From Basidiobolus ranarum (Eukaryota; Basidiobolomycota; Basidiobolomycetes; Basidiobolales), in the NCBI GenBank assembly GCA_040143965.1, contig JASJQH010006895.1, forward strand, positions 1 to 48,756: DNA of 48,756 bases, read 5' to 3'. Made by a program: the position numbers and the translations under genes. Below are positions 29,933-39,056 of this stretch, piece by piece. The notes under the pieces were generated by a model that was not told the origin of the DNA, searched no databases, and saw only the letters and a list, made by a program, of their open reading frames with translations. Positions within the stretch are counted from its first letter, which is position 1. The number at the start of each line of letters is the position of its first letter.

Positions 29933-31018
29933 TTAGAGCTGATTGTAGATGGTCAAAGTAGCGAGAGCACGATCATCAATGGCAATCACAGGTGGATTTT
30001 CTGTAGTGTGTTGGAATTCAACCTCCTCTTCTTTTCCTAGGTCGAGATCAGCCTTAACTATATTACGCGTCTTACCTAGCGCAATGTCAACTGACTGCTG
30101 TCCGGCAAAATCAACCCATTGATAGTCAGTAAACCATGAATAAACTTTACGGGGGAAATTGCGCCATCCAATGATATTGCAAGAAGGCACAAATCCAATG
30201 GAGGGCAACTCAGGAGGAGTATCACCATTAGAGCTCTCTGGAGCTGGTTGATATTCAGAAAGGTCTATGGCTGCATCACTTGATTCCTCTTGCTCATTAT
30301 CCTGGACTTGCATCTTAAGTTGGTCCTCACTTACTTGGTCGGTTTTGATCTTGGTATCTTCGGATTCTACATCTTTAGGTTCCACCAATGGATCGTAGCT
30401 GCCTTTGCTCAACCCGTTTAATACCTCTGCATATGCAATCCGCCCTACCACTACCACTCCATCTGCAAAAGGCCTATCCTTATCACGGTTTAGAATAGAA
30501 CCCACGGGGTCAACTGCAGGATCAATAGGTGGTGTAGGATTGATTTTTTCACGGCGTAATCGTTGGACTTCATCGCTAACCATCTTTTCAATATCTCCAA
30601 GTGCTTTGCCTTCCTTTACTTCATAATCTAGAGCAGCGGCATCCATGATGGGCTATTATATATTTATAAAGTTGGTGAGTATAGGTGCATATAGATAAAA
30701 TAAAACAAGATACTAAGTAATATTTGAACTAAAAGAAGATTGCACTTAATATACCTTCACATATTCTTTAAAGAATTGTCTTGATTTATGAATGCCATCA
30801 CCAGCAGGTGGAGCTAAATAAACGATGAGTTTCCGAGGTAATTCCGAAGTAGCTAAGGGTTCTTTGGCAATATGTTCTACTTGCTTAACATAACGCTCAC
30901 GTGTTTGCTTGGTAAGATATTTGTCCCTTTGGATCAACCCGAGTATGCTTCCAGTAACACCAAAGAAAATAAGCTTCCCTCTGGAGGGTAATTTTGGCTT
31001 TTTAAACCAACTTGACAT
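29933..31018 (-). CDS. TIM54: Mitochondrial import inner membrane translocase subunit TIM54
   Basis: Component of the TIM22 carrier translocase of the inner membrane. Two exons on the minus strand: 31018-30755 and 30652-29933; 327 residues. The N-terminus LPSRGKLIFFGVTGSILGLIQRDK carries the single membrane segment (about residues 13-28), followed by PRKLIVYLAPPAGDG, then FKEYVKPIMDAAALDYEV across the intron; these are the family's conserved blocks. A middle acidic/Gln-rich region leads to GFVPSCNIIGWRNFPRK and a C-terminal domain. It is shorter than yeast Tim54 but close to filamentous-fungal lengths as I recall them. It is divergent to RPL22 with a 406-base shared promoter region. Confidence 0.88.
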
Positions 31019-31230
31019 CTTTTCTGTTCTAAAATTCTTGAACGCGAACTACGGTGAGTACCTAAGTATCTACCCTGTACGATTTTACTTCATCCAATTT
31101 TCCTTAATCGAATTCAACCCAAATTTTTTCCAATTTCACCTACCCTCCCCAAGTATGTTTACACTAAAAACAATTCCATAAGTTGTGGTCTAGGTTAACA
31201 AGATTTGCTCAATTTAATGAAAATTACTTG

Positions 31231-31242
31231 CCCTAACCCTAA
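31231..31242. promoter_or_regulatory. Telomere-like CCCTAACCCTAA box upstream of RPL22
   Basis: Two perfect copies of CCCTAA about 190 bases before the RPL22 start. TTAGGG-type sites bound by Tbf1-like factors, and the related HomolE box, are known regulators of ribosomal protein genes in several fungi. The site is seen directly; the factor is inferred. Confidence 0.55.
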
Positions 31243-31254
31243 GTTTGAAAAATG

Positions 31255-31262
31255 TCACGTGA
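31255..31262. promoter_or_regulatory. TCACGTGA palindrome upstream of RPL22
   Basis: A CACGTG core with flanking T/A, 12 bases downstream of the CCCTAACCCTAA box. It matches the consensus of Cbf1-type bHLH factors, which act with Tbf1 at ribosomal protein promoters in Candida. Seen in the sequence; function inferred. Confidence 0.5.
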
Positions 31263-31424
31263 AACTCCCCTTGCCTAAGAATCATAAAAATGATAAGGAG
31301 CATCCAATGAGGAGTGAGGGCAGTCAGCAAAAAATAGGACTAGAATAAAATCTGCAGATCTTGGCAATTCACTAATCCTTCTCTCTTTACCAGTTGGTGA
31401 TTGCAAGACTAGATTTGATCAGCC

Positions 31425-31805
31425 ATGTCCGCCGCTAGACAAACCAAAGCCAAGAAGGTCACCTACAAGTTCACTTTGGACTGCAGCGGTCCCGCTAACG
31501 ATAAGATTTTCGATGCCGCCGCTTTCGAGAAGTTCCTTCACGATCGCATCAAGGTTCAAGGTCGTACCAACAACCTCGGTGATATCGTCTCCATCAAGCG
31601 TGGTGATGATGCCAAGATCACTGTTGTCTCTACCCAAGCCTTCTCCAAGCGTTACCTCAAGTACCTTACCAAGAAGTTCTTGAAGAAGCACAACCTTCGT
31701 GACTGGCTCCGTGTCATTGCCACCAACAAGACCACTTATGAACTCAGATACTTCAACATCGCTAACCAAGAGGAAGAAGAGGAAGAAGGTTCTGATGAGG
31801 AATAA
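31425..31805 (+). CDS. RPL22: 60S ribosomal protein eL22
   Basis: Large-subunit ribosomal protein of the cytosol. Single exon of 126 residues, the usual length. The sequence [20 protein letters not shown], then [37 protein letters not shown] and [12 protein letters not shown] are diagnostic, and the tail is acidic ([11 protein letters not shown]), as is typical of eL22. Codon use is strongly biased to C-ending and AAG codons, matching EF-Tu at the left edge and fitting high expression. The upstream region has a pyrimidine tract and the two boxes described above. Confidence 0.98.
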   Translation: MSAARQTKAKKVTYKFTLDCSGPANDKIFDAAAFEKFLHDRIKVQGRTNNLGDIVSIKRGDDAKITVVSTQAFSKRYLKYLTKKFLKKHNLRDWLRVIATNKTTYELRYFNIANQEEEEEEGSDEE

Positions 31806-32085
31806 ATATTTCTACACTAAAATCTCTCCATAATAGTCTTCAAAATTTACAAAATAAAAGCCTACGGCCTCTTGTAAGTGCTTGGTCAGACATATAACCA
31901 TATAGTTGTCATACAATGTTATACTATACTTTCTCTTTCACTAACAACGAACGATGGATGTATCCGATTATTTGAGGATTCATCATACACTAAAGTCATT
32001 TTCTCAAAATAAGCAAGTTTATTGATGAAGAGCAATGAATACGAGGAGTAACAATGAAATGAGCATGAGAGTTTATGAATGAAGA

Positions 32086-33627
32086 TCAATCTTGTGTGGG
32101 ATTTTCAACAGGAACAGCAGCAGCCTGTTTACTAGCTTTTACGAACTTTTCAGCGATTCCTTGTGCAAGATTGTCCCATTGATCGGCTGGTAGGAGCGAC
32201 TTGATTTCCTCGACGGCGGCCTTACCATCCTCCAATCTTCCACTCTCAATATAAGTATCCACCATGAATCCAAGTGTCAGGCTGGAGCTTCTACCTAGAG
32301 CGTTCAACTGTTCGAATATCACCTTTTTGGCCATTTCAGGCTTCTGAAGAGAGTAGCAGGTTTGAATTAGGGCATTGAAGACGGCAGCATCAGGCTTGAT
32401 GTTGAACTTTTCCAAGTCTTGATAGAAATAAATGGCTTGGTTAAGATTGCCATATCTTCCGAATTGGGTAATCAAATTAGTGAAGGTTTGAAGATTTGGT
32501 CGAACTCTGAATTTTCTCATTTGAGAGTAAATTTCCATCACTCTTTGCATCTCTTGCGCATTACCGAAACCGGTGATCAAAGTATTGAATGTTGCAGTAG
32601 CCGGGCGTATTCCATATTCTGCGAGACTATCAAATGCTTTTACGGCAGAGTCTAGATCACCAGTCTGCATATATCCTTTGATGAGGATATTGATGGTGAC
32701 TACGTCGGGTGTCACTTCATATTTCTTCATGTCTTCGTTGTATAATTTCTCTGCACTGGCTATATTATGGTGTTTGATATAGCCATTGAGAAGAGAATTG
32801 AAGGTTCGTGTACTTGGCTTGATTCCGAAGTTGACCATTCTGTCGAACATTTTTAGGGCTGACTCCATTTCGTCATTAAAAACGAATCTAGAGATGAAGA
32901 CATTGTGAGCGACTGGTCCTTTTTTGATACCCTGTTTTTCCATGTCTGCTAAGATATTCTTGGCCTCTTCTATTTTGTTAACCTCTAAACGAGAGGCAAT
33001 TAAGACACCAAAAGTATTATCGTCTGGCTCAAATCCATCGGCAAGGATTTGGGAGTAGATAGAGTCGATGCGTGGGATATCGTTAGAATGTTTAAGGAGG
33101 ATACTCATAATGATATTGTAATGGGTTAAAGCAGGTTTAACGTTTGAATCGTTAACCAGTTGTTCCCACAGTTTGAGAGCTCCTTCGCTGTCTTTATATT
33201 TCAACATATTCTTGAACATATGACTATAATTATCTGGGGTATAGTTTAAACCGGACTTGGGAATATCTTCGAATACTTGTTGAGCTTTGCTTCTATCGAA
33301 GTATTGAAGTAGTACGTCATAATCTTCGCTGGTAAAATTACCTTTACCACCTATTCCGTTATCTTGATAAAGTGTCCAGGCGTCACGGAAATAATGGTTG
33401 TCAATAGCTTTGTGTAAATCGTCTTTCCATGTAAGTCCCTCCGAGTTCTGAATATTCACGTTATATACAACGTTGGCAACATTTTGAAAGGTTCGCACAC
33501 CAGTAAGACTTCCTGTGCGTATCAAGTTTAACTTTGGTAAACTACGTACAAGCCCGGTTGTGGTGGAGATACCACGAAGACTGGGACTTCTTAATGACAA
33601 AGCTAACTGGGCGACTATTCTGTTCAT
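32086..33627 (-). CDS. Mitochondrial pentatricopeptide repeat (PPR) protein
   Basis: Predicted organellar RNA-binding protein that stabilises or helps translate specific mitochondrial transcripts. A single exon of 513 residues from the ATG at 33627; the open frame continues 33 bases further but without an ATG. The N-terminus (MNRIVAQLALSLRSPSLRG) is basic with Ser/Leu and few acids, a typical presequence. Roughly ten 35-residue PPR units follow from about residue 90 to 480; clear ones include THYNIIMSILLKHS, RTFNSLLNGYIKHHN, VTINILIKGYMQTGDLDSA, ATFNTLITGFGNAQEMQR and QTFTNLITQFGRYGNLNQA. No extra catalytic domain is seen. The target RNA and any yeast orthologue cannot be decided from sequence alone. 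Confidence 0.88.
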   Translation of the reverse strand: MNRIVAQLALSLRSPSLRGISTTTGLVRSLPKLNLIRTGSLTGVRTFQNVANVVYNVNIQNSEGLTWKDDLHKAIDNHYFRDAWTLYQDNGIGGKGNFTSEDYDVLLQYFDRSKAQQVFEDIPKSGLNYTPDNYSHMFKNMLKYKDSEGALKLWEQLVNDSNVKPALTHYNIIMSILLKHSNDIPRIDSIYSQILADGFEPDDNTFGVLIASRLEVNKIEEAKNILADMEKQGIKKGPVAHNVFISRFVFNDEMESALKMFDRMVNFGIKPSTRTFNSLLNGYIKHHNIASAEKLYNEDMKKYEVTPDVVTINILIKGYMQTGDLDSAVKAFDSLAEYGIRPATATFNTLITGFGNAQEMQRVMEIYSQMRKFRVRPNLQTFTNLITQFGRYGNLNQAIYFYQDLEKFNIKPDAAVFNALIQTCYSLQKPEMAKKVIFEQLNALGRSSSLTLGFMVDTYIESGRLEDGKAAVEEIKSLLPADQWDNLAQGIAEKFVKASKQAAAVPVENPTQD

Positions 33628-33884
33628 AGCAAAATTATACTTCCTAAGAGTAAGAGACAATTATTTAACAGCAGCATCCATCATTGAACCAAAAATTTTC
33701 AAAATGATTATTCCAGATTTCTTGCTGAATAACGATTTTGCGATTTTCGGAGTATCACTTTAAATTTGTTTAATATACGTTAAATTAACTATTGTGTTAC
33801 AAGAGAATATATTTATTTGTGGTTTTCTGAATCTAAAAAATTGGGAGTAATATTATATATTATGTATGCAAAATTGGGATATAA

Positions 33885-36433
33885 CTAGAGCTCCTCCACA
33901 CTATAGTCACTCTCTGAACTCTCTGAGGAATCACTGCTTTCCGAAGATTCAGTAGATGAGTACGACATAGAAGAAGTCGTATCCAAAGAAAACCTTGAAA
34001 GTTCGATGGTGTCCAATCCATCCATAAGCATATCAACGTCAGAGTAGGTTTCCGCATCTATATCTTCGTCTTCATTCTCTAGTATCATATACGCATCCTC
34101 AGCCACATGATTACCACGTAAACGGTATGTTGAAGCCACAACAAGGAGTGTCACAGATCCTATTAGGCCTATTACAGAATATAAAGGGTTTGCAGCAGTG
34201 GTAATTTTGGAAGTAGGGTTAGGGTTTAGCGGTGTTTCTGTATATTCATTTTCCTCTGAGCGCTCCACGACAGGCTCATACTTAGCACCAAAGAAATTCA
34301 AAGTCCAGGAATGGAGTGATCCAACTTTATCAGGGTTTTGGCTATCTTTGACAGTAAGTGTCCAAGTACCTAAGACGGGCTCATCCCTAAAGATTGCTTA
34401 GAATAATGAAGAAATGTTCATCAAGAAATTAGTTTACCAGTGCTTGACTGACATAAATGTCCAGTTTTTAAATCCTTCCTCACTTTCATCAAGTTGGCGT
34501 CCAGGTGATAATACTGACGTTACATTGTTCGGTGAAGTAAGATAGACCTCAACATCACCGCGTCGTTGATGCGATATATCTACGGTAACCGTAACGTGCT
34601 CTAAAAGGTTCAAAAAATGATTTTGTGCCGTCTCGGTTGATACCGTAAATGACTGTCTAATGCCAGTACTATCTGAGGGGATTGGTTGGTCAACCTTTAG
34701 TAGACCAGAGCTAAATTGAACTTGTGGTCCAACTGAATCGTATGTTTTTGAAGCTTCAACAATTCGATAAGCATCGAGTTTACCGTATCCATACTTGTGA
34801 TTAAATTTACGACCAGAAACAGTTGACTTCCAATCAGGATCGTTCGGAGAAAACGGTTGAGCAGTGCGAACTGCGAGATGTTGAATATCTCGCCAGTGAA
34901 GGTCGGGTCGAACAGATAATACTAGTGCAAATATACCGGCGGCTAATGGTGCAGCAGCAGATGTTCCACCGTGTGTACCTGTACATTTATTTTGGCCTAC
35001 ATCAGTTGTATACTGAATTCAAAACGTTAGAGCGAGTTACTTTCCAATATCAAAACAAAAAGACATTTACAATTCCTTCACCATTAGCTCCACTACTATA
35101 TGTAACTGCTAATTGAGCGGAACATTGCTCAGAGTAGTTTGGCTGTTGATCGTGACGATCGATAGCTCCAATGGATATCGTATATATACTGTTGGCATAC
35201 CCGTCAAAATTGCAGTTATCATTATATGCACCTCCGTTTCCAGTAGCAAATACAAAGATACTGCCTTTTTCCCCTCTTCCTTTAGTAACTCCAGAGACTA
35301 GAGCATCATTGATCATTTCACTAGGCCCATCCATTGAAGAACCATCATCCGATGGGCCCCAGCTACACGAATAAATATGGTTCTTCTGGTTTTCATAGAC
35401 CAAGGCCAGTGCCTCATCCAAGTCGCTAATTGTATCTGAAAGAATACGAATCCCTACAAATATTTGTTAATAAATATGCACTTGAAATCATCGTAAACAA
35501 GAAGCGAGTTACCAGAAACTTTGGAACCAAATGCGACACCAACTCCGCAAACGCTATTATTAGCGGCAGCAATTTCTCCGGCACATCTCGTTCCATGATA
35601 ATCATCGGAAAGCTTTGGCGAAGGTACTGGGGAATGATCATTGAAATCATATGATCCTTCGGCGAACTGAAATAACAATTTATAAGCCAATTGATTAGTG
35701 ATTAATTGTGGATCTCATAGTGAATACGCACATAGTTATCCTTCAAATCTTCACTATTCATATCAAGTCCATCATCCAATAGTGCCACCACGACATTATT
35801 GCCGAATATACCTGGAATAAAAAAAATATGTGAGTGTTTTCGCAAGAGTTGTTTGGAAAAAAACTCAAACTCACCTTGTTGCCACACTTTTAAAATATTC
35901 AAGTCATTTCCTACATTGTCTTCATTATGCTAAAACCCATCGTGGTGTAAGTCTCATATTTAAACATTCAATACTTCAAGCAAACTTACCAGATGCCACT
36001 GTTTTGGGAACCCAGGATCTTTTAGCTCAGCGATGTCGAACACTTGATGTACTTGAGAGTCGGTATGGTTTTTTTGTGGTGGAATGGGCGCTCTCTTGGT
36101 TCTTTTTCTTAATGATTCTTTGTAGATGTGCTTTATATGTCTTGATGGGTGGTTTTGTCGTTTATGAAGTGTATTATGAAGGAAGGTTTCGACTTGGACT
36201 GGATTATTTTTGTGTGTGGTAAATAAGTGGTATCCTTCTAGGCTATCTAAACTTCCTACATATTCCAAGTCCAGTAAGTTAGACACCTCCGTTGGTGTAA
36301 TAAACTCGTTTATCTTAATTGCGTAATGATTGTAGTTGTCATGACGTCGAGTAGTGTACCAAGTAGGTAAAGAGGCCTCAACAATGTTATATGAGAGTAG
36401 GGCAAACGGTAGAAGGGATGTGAAAAGCCACAT
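33885..36433 (-). CDS. Kexin-type proprotein convertase, paralogue B
   Basis: Second dibasic-specific S8 protease. Seven exons on the minus strand: 36433-35990, 35929-35875, 35811-35732, 35666-35513, 35453-35071, 35012-34438 and 34386-33885; 730 residues. Signal peptide ([18 protein letters not shown]), prodomain ending LRKRTKR, catalytic Asp179, His217, Asn317 and Ser390 all intact, P domain with [16 protein letters not shown] segment ([18 protein letters not shown]) and a cytosolic tail rich in Ser/Glu ending in SDYSVEEL. Exons 2, 3 and 4 have exactly the lengths of those in paralogue A (55, 80, 154 bases), so the genes are duplicates. It has one intron (35070-35013) that A lacks. The prodomains have diverged much more than the catalytic domains. 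Confidence 0.95.
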
Positions 36434-37281
36434 GATGAAAATAGCTAGTCAAGGTAAAATCAACAATATTGATAATTGCTAGCACTAACTGCATAAAGAA
36501 AATGAGAGGTTATAAAATAAACTTGAAGATATATTTTCGACAGGAATCTAGACAATTTATACCAACAGAGTTTGGTAGATTTAGTATAATTAAATGGTAA
36601 TTTGTCAAAATATGAAAATAGAACTTCGAAAATCTCACTTGTGAAACCCTATCAGATGAGTTGTGTGACTGCTGCTTACTCTTTCTGTTGATGATGTCGA
36701 ACTTTGTCACAATGTGAGGTATTTGGGCTAGGTCGGATTTCCAGCGGCAGTAATATACTGCTGAGCCTTTTATCCGTTTTTTCCGTTGATGAACAAGAAT
36801 TGTAGGATTGAGCAGAGGGCAGAGGGCAGAGAGTGGAGAGTAGTGGGTTGTGAGCAGAAGAATTCAATATATTTTCTAAAATCAACTCCTTGTTTAATCG
36901 TTACACAAAAGCAACTTTATTCAGTTAGTTTTGGTAAAAATAAGTAATCCTAAGCTAATATCATTTATTTAAACCAAGTTAAATCGTCTATTTATAGAAT
37001 TCTGTGGTTTCTTCGTTGATTATTTGGATGTATTTTATATACAGAGGTTATTTTATATTCTTGGCACTCAGTTGAAAATAATTCTCATCATATTTTTCGT
37101 TTCTACCAAGTCATAGAGTACTATCTTTGAAAGCATGGATTTTGACTGATTTATAATATGAGTGATACACTATCGATTCACTTTTTCTGCAAGCAATATC
37201 TCTCAACACAGAGTATAATTAGAGCGCAAATATTAGTTTCAGTCATTATGAAAGTGAATTCATAACTCTTGGTGATGTTAC
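36434..37281. other. Upstream region of kexin B
   Basis: 850 AT-rich bases. It contains three tandem GCAGAGG-type heptamers (36812-36832). No gene or clear promoter motif seen. Confidence 0.5.
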
Positions 37282-37718
37282 TGTTGAAATTAACACCACC
37301 TAAACATCTATATAGTCATATATAGCTTAGCGAATAGTAGGAGATATCTTAGTTCAATATGGAATAACTCAGTACTAAGCTATATATGACTATATAGATG
37401 TTTAGGCTATGCTAATTTCAACATGGTTTTCACTTAATGATTTATTGAGTGTAAGTTGACATTTATACTTTTGTCAAGAGGTAGGCAAACCAACGAGTAG
37501 AGTACTTCCACAAAGTTTGGGGTCTCTTGGACAAGGCTGAGATTCTCATACAATCCTCAAACTTCCAAGTTGGTCTCAATATTGAGCGTAAATTCCTCAT
37601 GAATATATCTCATAATAACGTAGTGAAATTTAGGTAGCTAACTATATGTCTATATAGATGCTTAAGCTGCCATTTTCACTATATGTCTATATAGATACTT
37701 AAGCTGTCATTTTCAACA
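37282..37718. mobile_element. Fold-back / MITE-like element, copy 1 (rearranged)
   Basis: Begins TGTTGAAATTA and ends TTTCAACA-like. A near-perfect inverted repeat occupies 37298-37330 and 37375-37406 (CCTAAACATCTATATAGTCA... against its complement); the right arm continues outward to 37423 with AGCCTA and ...TTCAACA. The stretch 37345-37423 matches the terminal repeat of copy 2 at about 47 kb, and 37431-37490 matches 47286-47340 in inverted orientation, while 37540-37717 resembles the right end of copy 2. The copy is therefore an internally rearranged or nested member of the same family. No transposase is encoded. Target duplication is not clear. Confidence 0.7.
37641..37714. repeat. Two tandem 37-bp units at the right end of fold-back copy 1
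   Basis: Two head-to-tail copies of a unit beginning ACTATATGTCTATATAGAT and ending CATTTTC, with two differences. Each resembles the terminal repeat end of the fold-back family, so the end has been duplicated. Confidence 0.75.
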
Positions 37719-37968
37719 CATAATACTGAAGAAATATATATGGGAAGTTAGTTTTACTTTGGCAAAAATGAGCGCAAGTATATCCATGCAAGTAGAAGAA
37801 AAGTGATTGAGTAATTGAACAATCACTAGAACTTCAGAAATTATTGTCTTCAATCAGTTGTTAATCATGTTAGCCCGAATCGTAGTTTTTCCTCGTGTTT
37901 AAGCTGAACTATCCTTATAGGAGCCTACCCCAATACCATGGAAAAATCGAGACAGTTATCCCTGCCAA

Positions 37969-38520
37969 TCATTTCCATTTAACCTCATATACTGCCAACT
38001 TCCCTTTCAGAGAAGCCCAGGAATATTGATGCAGGAGACTGAGAAGACTGTCCTGTCCTGTCATCACTTGGCCTAGTTTGGATGTATATTTGGGTTTACT
38101 GGCATATTGAAAGCCCATTACTTGTTCTAATCAAAGTGGTTTTCTTATATTCTAGCCTCATGATGCTTATTTTTTTTTTGGATACAAATACTGGTTTTTA
38201 TTTACCTCCGACTTTGCACATGTATCCTGGGCGATGTGTGACCATCCGGTCCCATATTTTGATTACTCCTCCTCCATGTGCAGTTATTTTGTGTTATCTT
38301 GATAATGCTGCTTTTTTGCTGCCTCCAATATTCATTAGAGCTGTGCGGTTTCTGACTGTTCTTCGAATTTTCTTCAACCACGAAGTTCTTGCTGAGTCCA
38401 GTTTAAAAGCTATTCTGTGTGCTTACAGTAAATCAAAGTCTGTCATATTTTCAAACCATTCTCTCAAAAAGCTCTAACCATAGTCACTTTGGCAACTTGC
38501 AAGCTTTTATTTCTGTTAGC
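37969..38520 (-). pseudogene. Decayed Tc1/mariner-type transposase
   Basis: Read on the minus strand across shifting frames, the landmarks of a Tc1/mariner transposase appear in the right order. From 38490: VTMVRAF, a stop, ENGLK (end of the helix-turn-helix), LL..AHR, LNWTQQE, ENSKN (at the DESK-type catalytic Asp block), EYWRQQK, AHGGGVIKIW and RPGYMCKVGG (38281-38198), then FQYASKPKYTSKLGQ (second Asp block, DND lost), and WASLKGKLAVYE near 37990. There are several stops and frameshifts and at least one deletion before the DPNPIE-type block. It cannot be functional. The long plus-strand frame at 38082-38477 is antisense to this relic. Terminal repeats were not found. Confidence 0.75.
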
Positions 38521-38948
38521 GATGCAAAATTGAATGCTATAACTCACCTTACATCAATTAAGTACAGTAATAGATTTACCAATAAGAAGATGAGCTGGGT
38601 GGTTTTGCATAACATTACATATAATTAAAGAATTGCAATCAACTGGTAGTGAGAAAATATTCTTTGGTTACTATTTTCATGCAGTGTAATTATGAATGTT
38701 GCATTATGCCTGCCCTCAAATTCCGCGGTAATCCTTAGTGAGTATCCGGATTGCCATTAAACACTGAATGATAAGAACCATCAAACAATTCGAGTTAATG
38801 AGGTATTTATAGAACACCTACTCTCTATGTGAAGACTTCCAATTCATAGACTCTGATAGTGTATGTCAGTGTTATAAGGTAAAGTACTGATTCCATATAA
38901 ACCAATCTAAGATGTACTCATGATTCCTTCTAATCTCCCAATTAAGGA
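38521..38948. other. Gene-poor spacer between Tc1 relic and minisatellite
   Basis: AT-rich DNA; the N-terminal part and the left end of the Tc1 relic may extend in here but are not recognisable. No gene seen. Confidence 0.4.
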
Positions 38949-39056
38949 GCAATGGAGAGAGCAATGGATATAGCAATGGATATAGCAATGGATATAGCAA
39001 TGGATATAGCAATGGATAGAGCAATGGATAGAGCAATGGATAGAGTAAAGGATATT
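38949..39056. repeat. 12-bp minisatellite, unit GCAATGGATATA
   Basis: Eight uninterrupted 12-bp units from 38949 to 39044 plus one degenerate unit to 39056. The order of variants is one GAGAGA-type unit, four GCAATGGATATA, then three GCAATGGATAGA, so variants are clustered. The unit length is a multiple of three, so it reads as AMDI/AMDR repeats in the plus strand, but the flanking frame is not gene-like. Confidence 0.9.

Larger units (their letters stand above)
31019..31424. other. Shared divergent promoter region TIM54 / RPL22
   Basis: 406 bases between divergent start codons. It contains the telomere-like box and the E-box-type palindrome listed separately, a CCAAT near 31305, and a pyrimidine-rich stretch (CTTCTCTCTTTACC, ~31378-31391) just before RPL22, common before ribosomal protein genes. 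Confidence 0.6.

Noticed and set aside
34213-34230. GGGTTAGGGTTTAG, a telomere-like repeat
   Set aside because: It is inside the coding sequence of kexin B (LNPNPTS) and follows from codon use; no array is present.
36664-36671. TGTGACTG, a HomolD-like octamer upstream of kexin B
   Set aside because: HomolD boxes belong to ribosomal protein promoters; there is none here, so chance is more likely.
36812-36832. Three GCAGAGG-type heptamers in tandem
   Set aside because: Too short to call a minisatellite or binding array; recorded only in the intergenic entry.
38082-38477. 131-codon plus-strand frame resembling a hydrophobic protein
   Set aside because: It lies antisense to the Tc1/mariner relic, and its hydrophobic look comes from the complement of that sequence.
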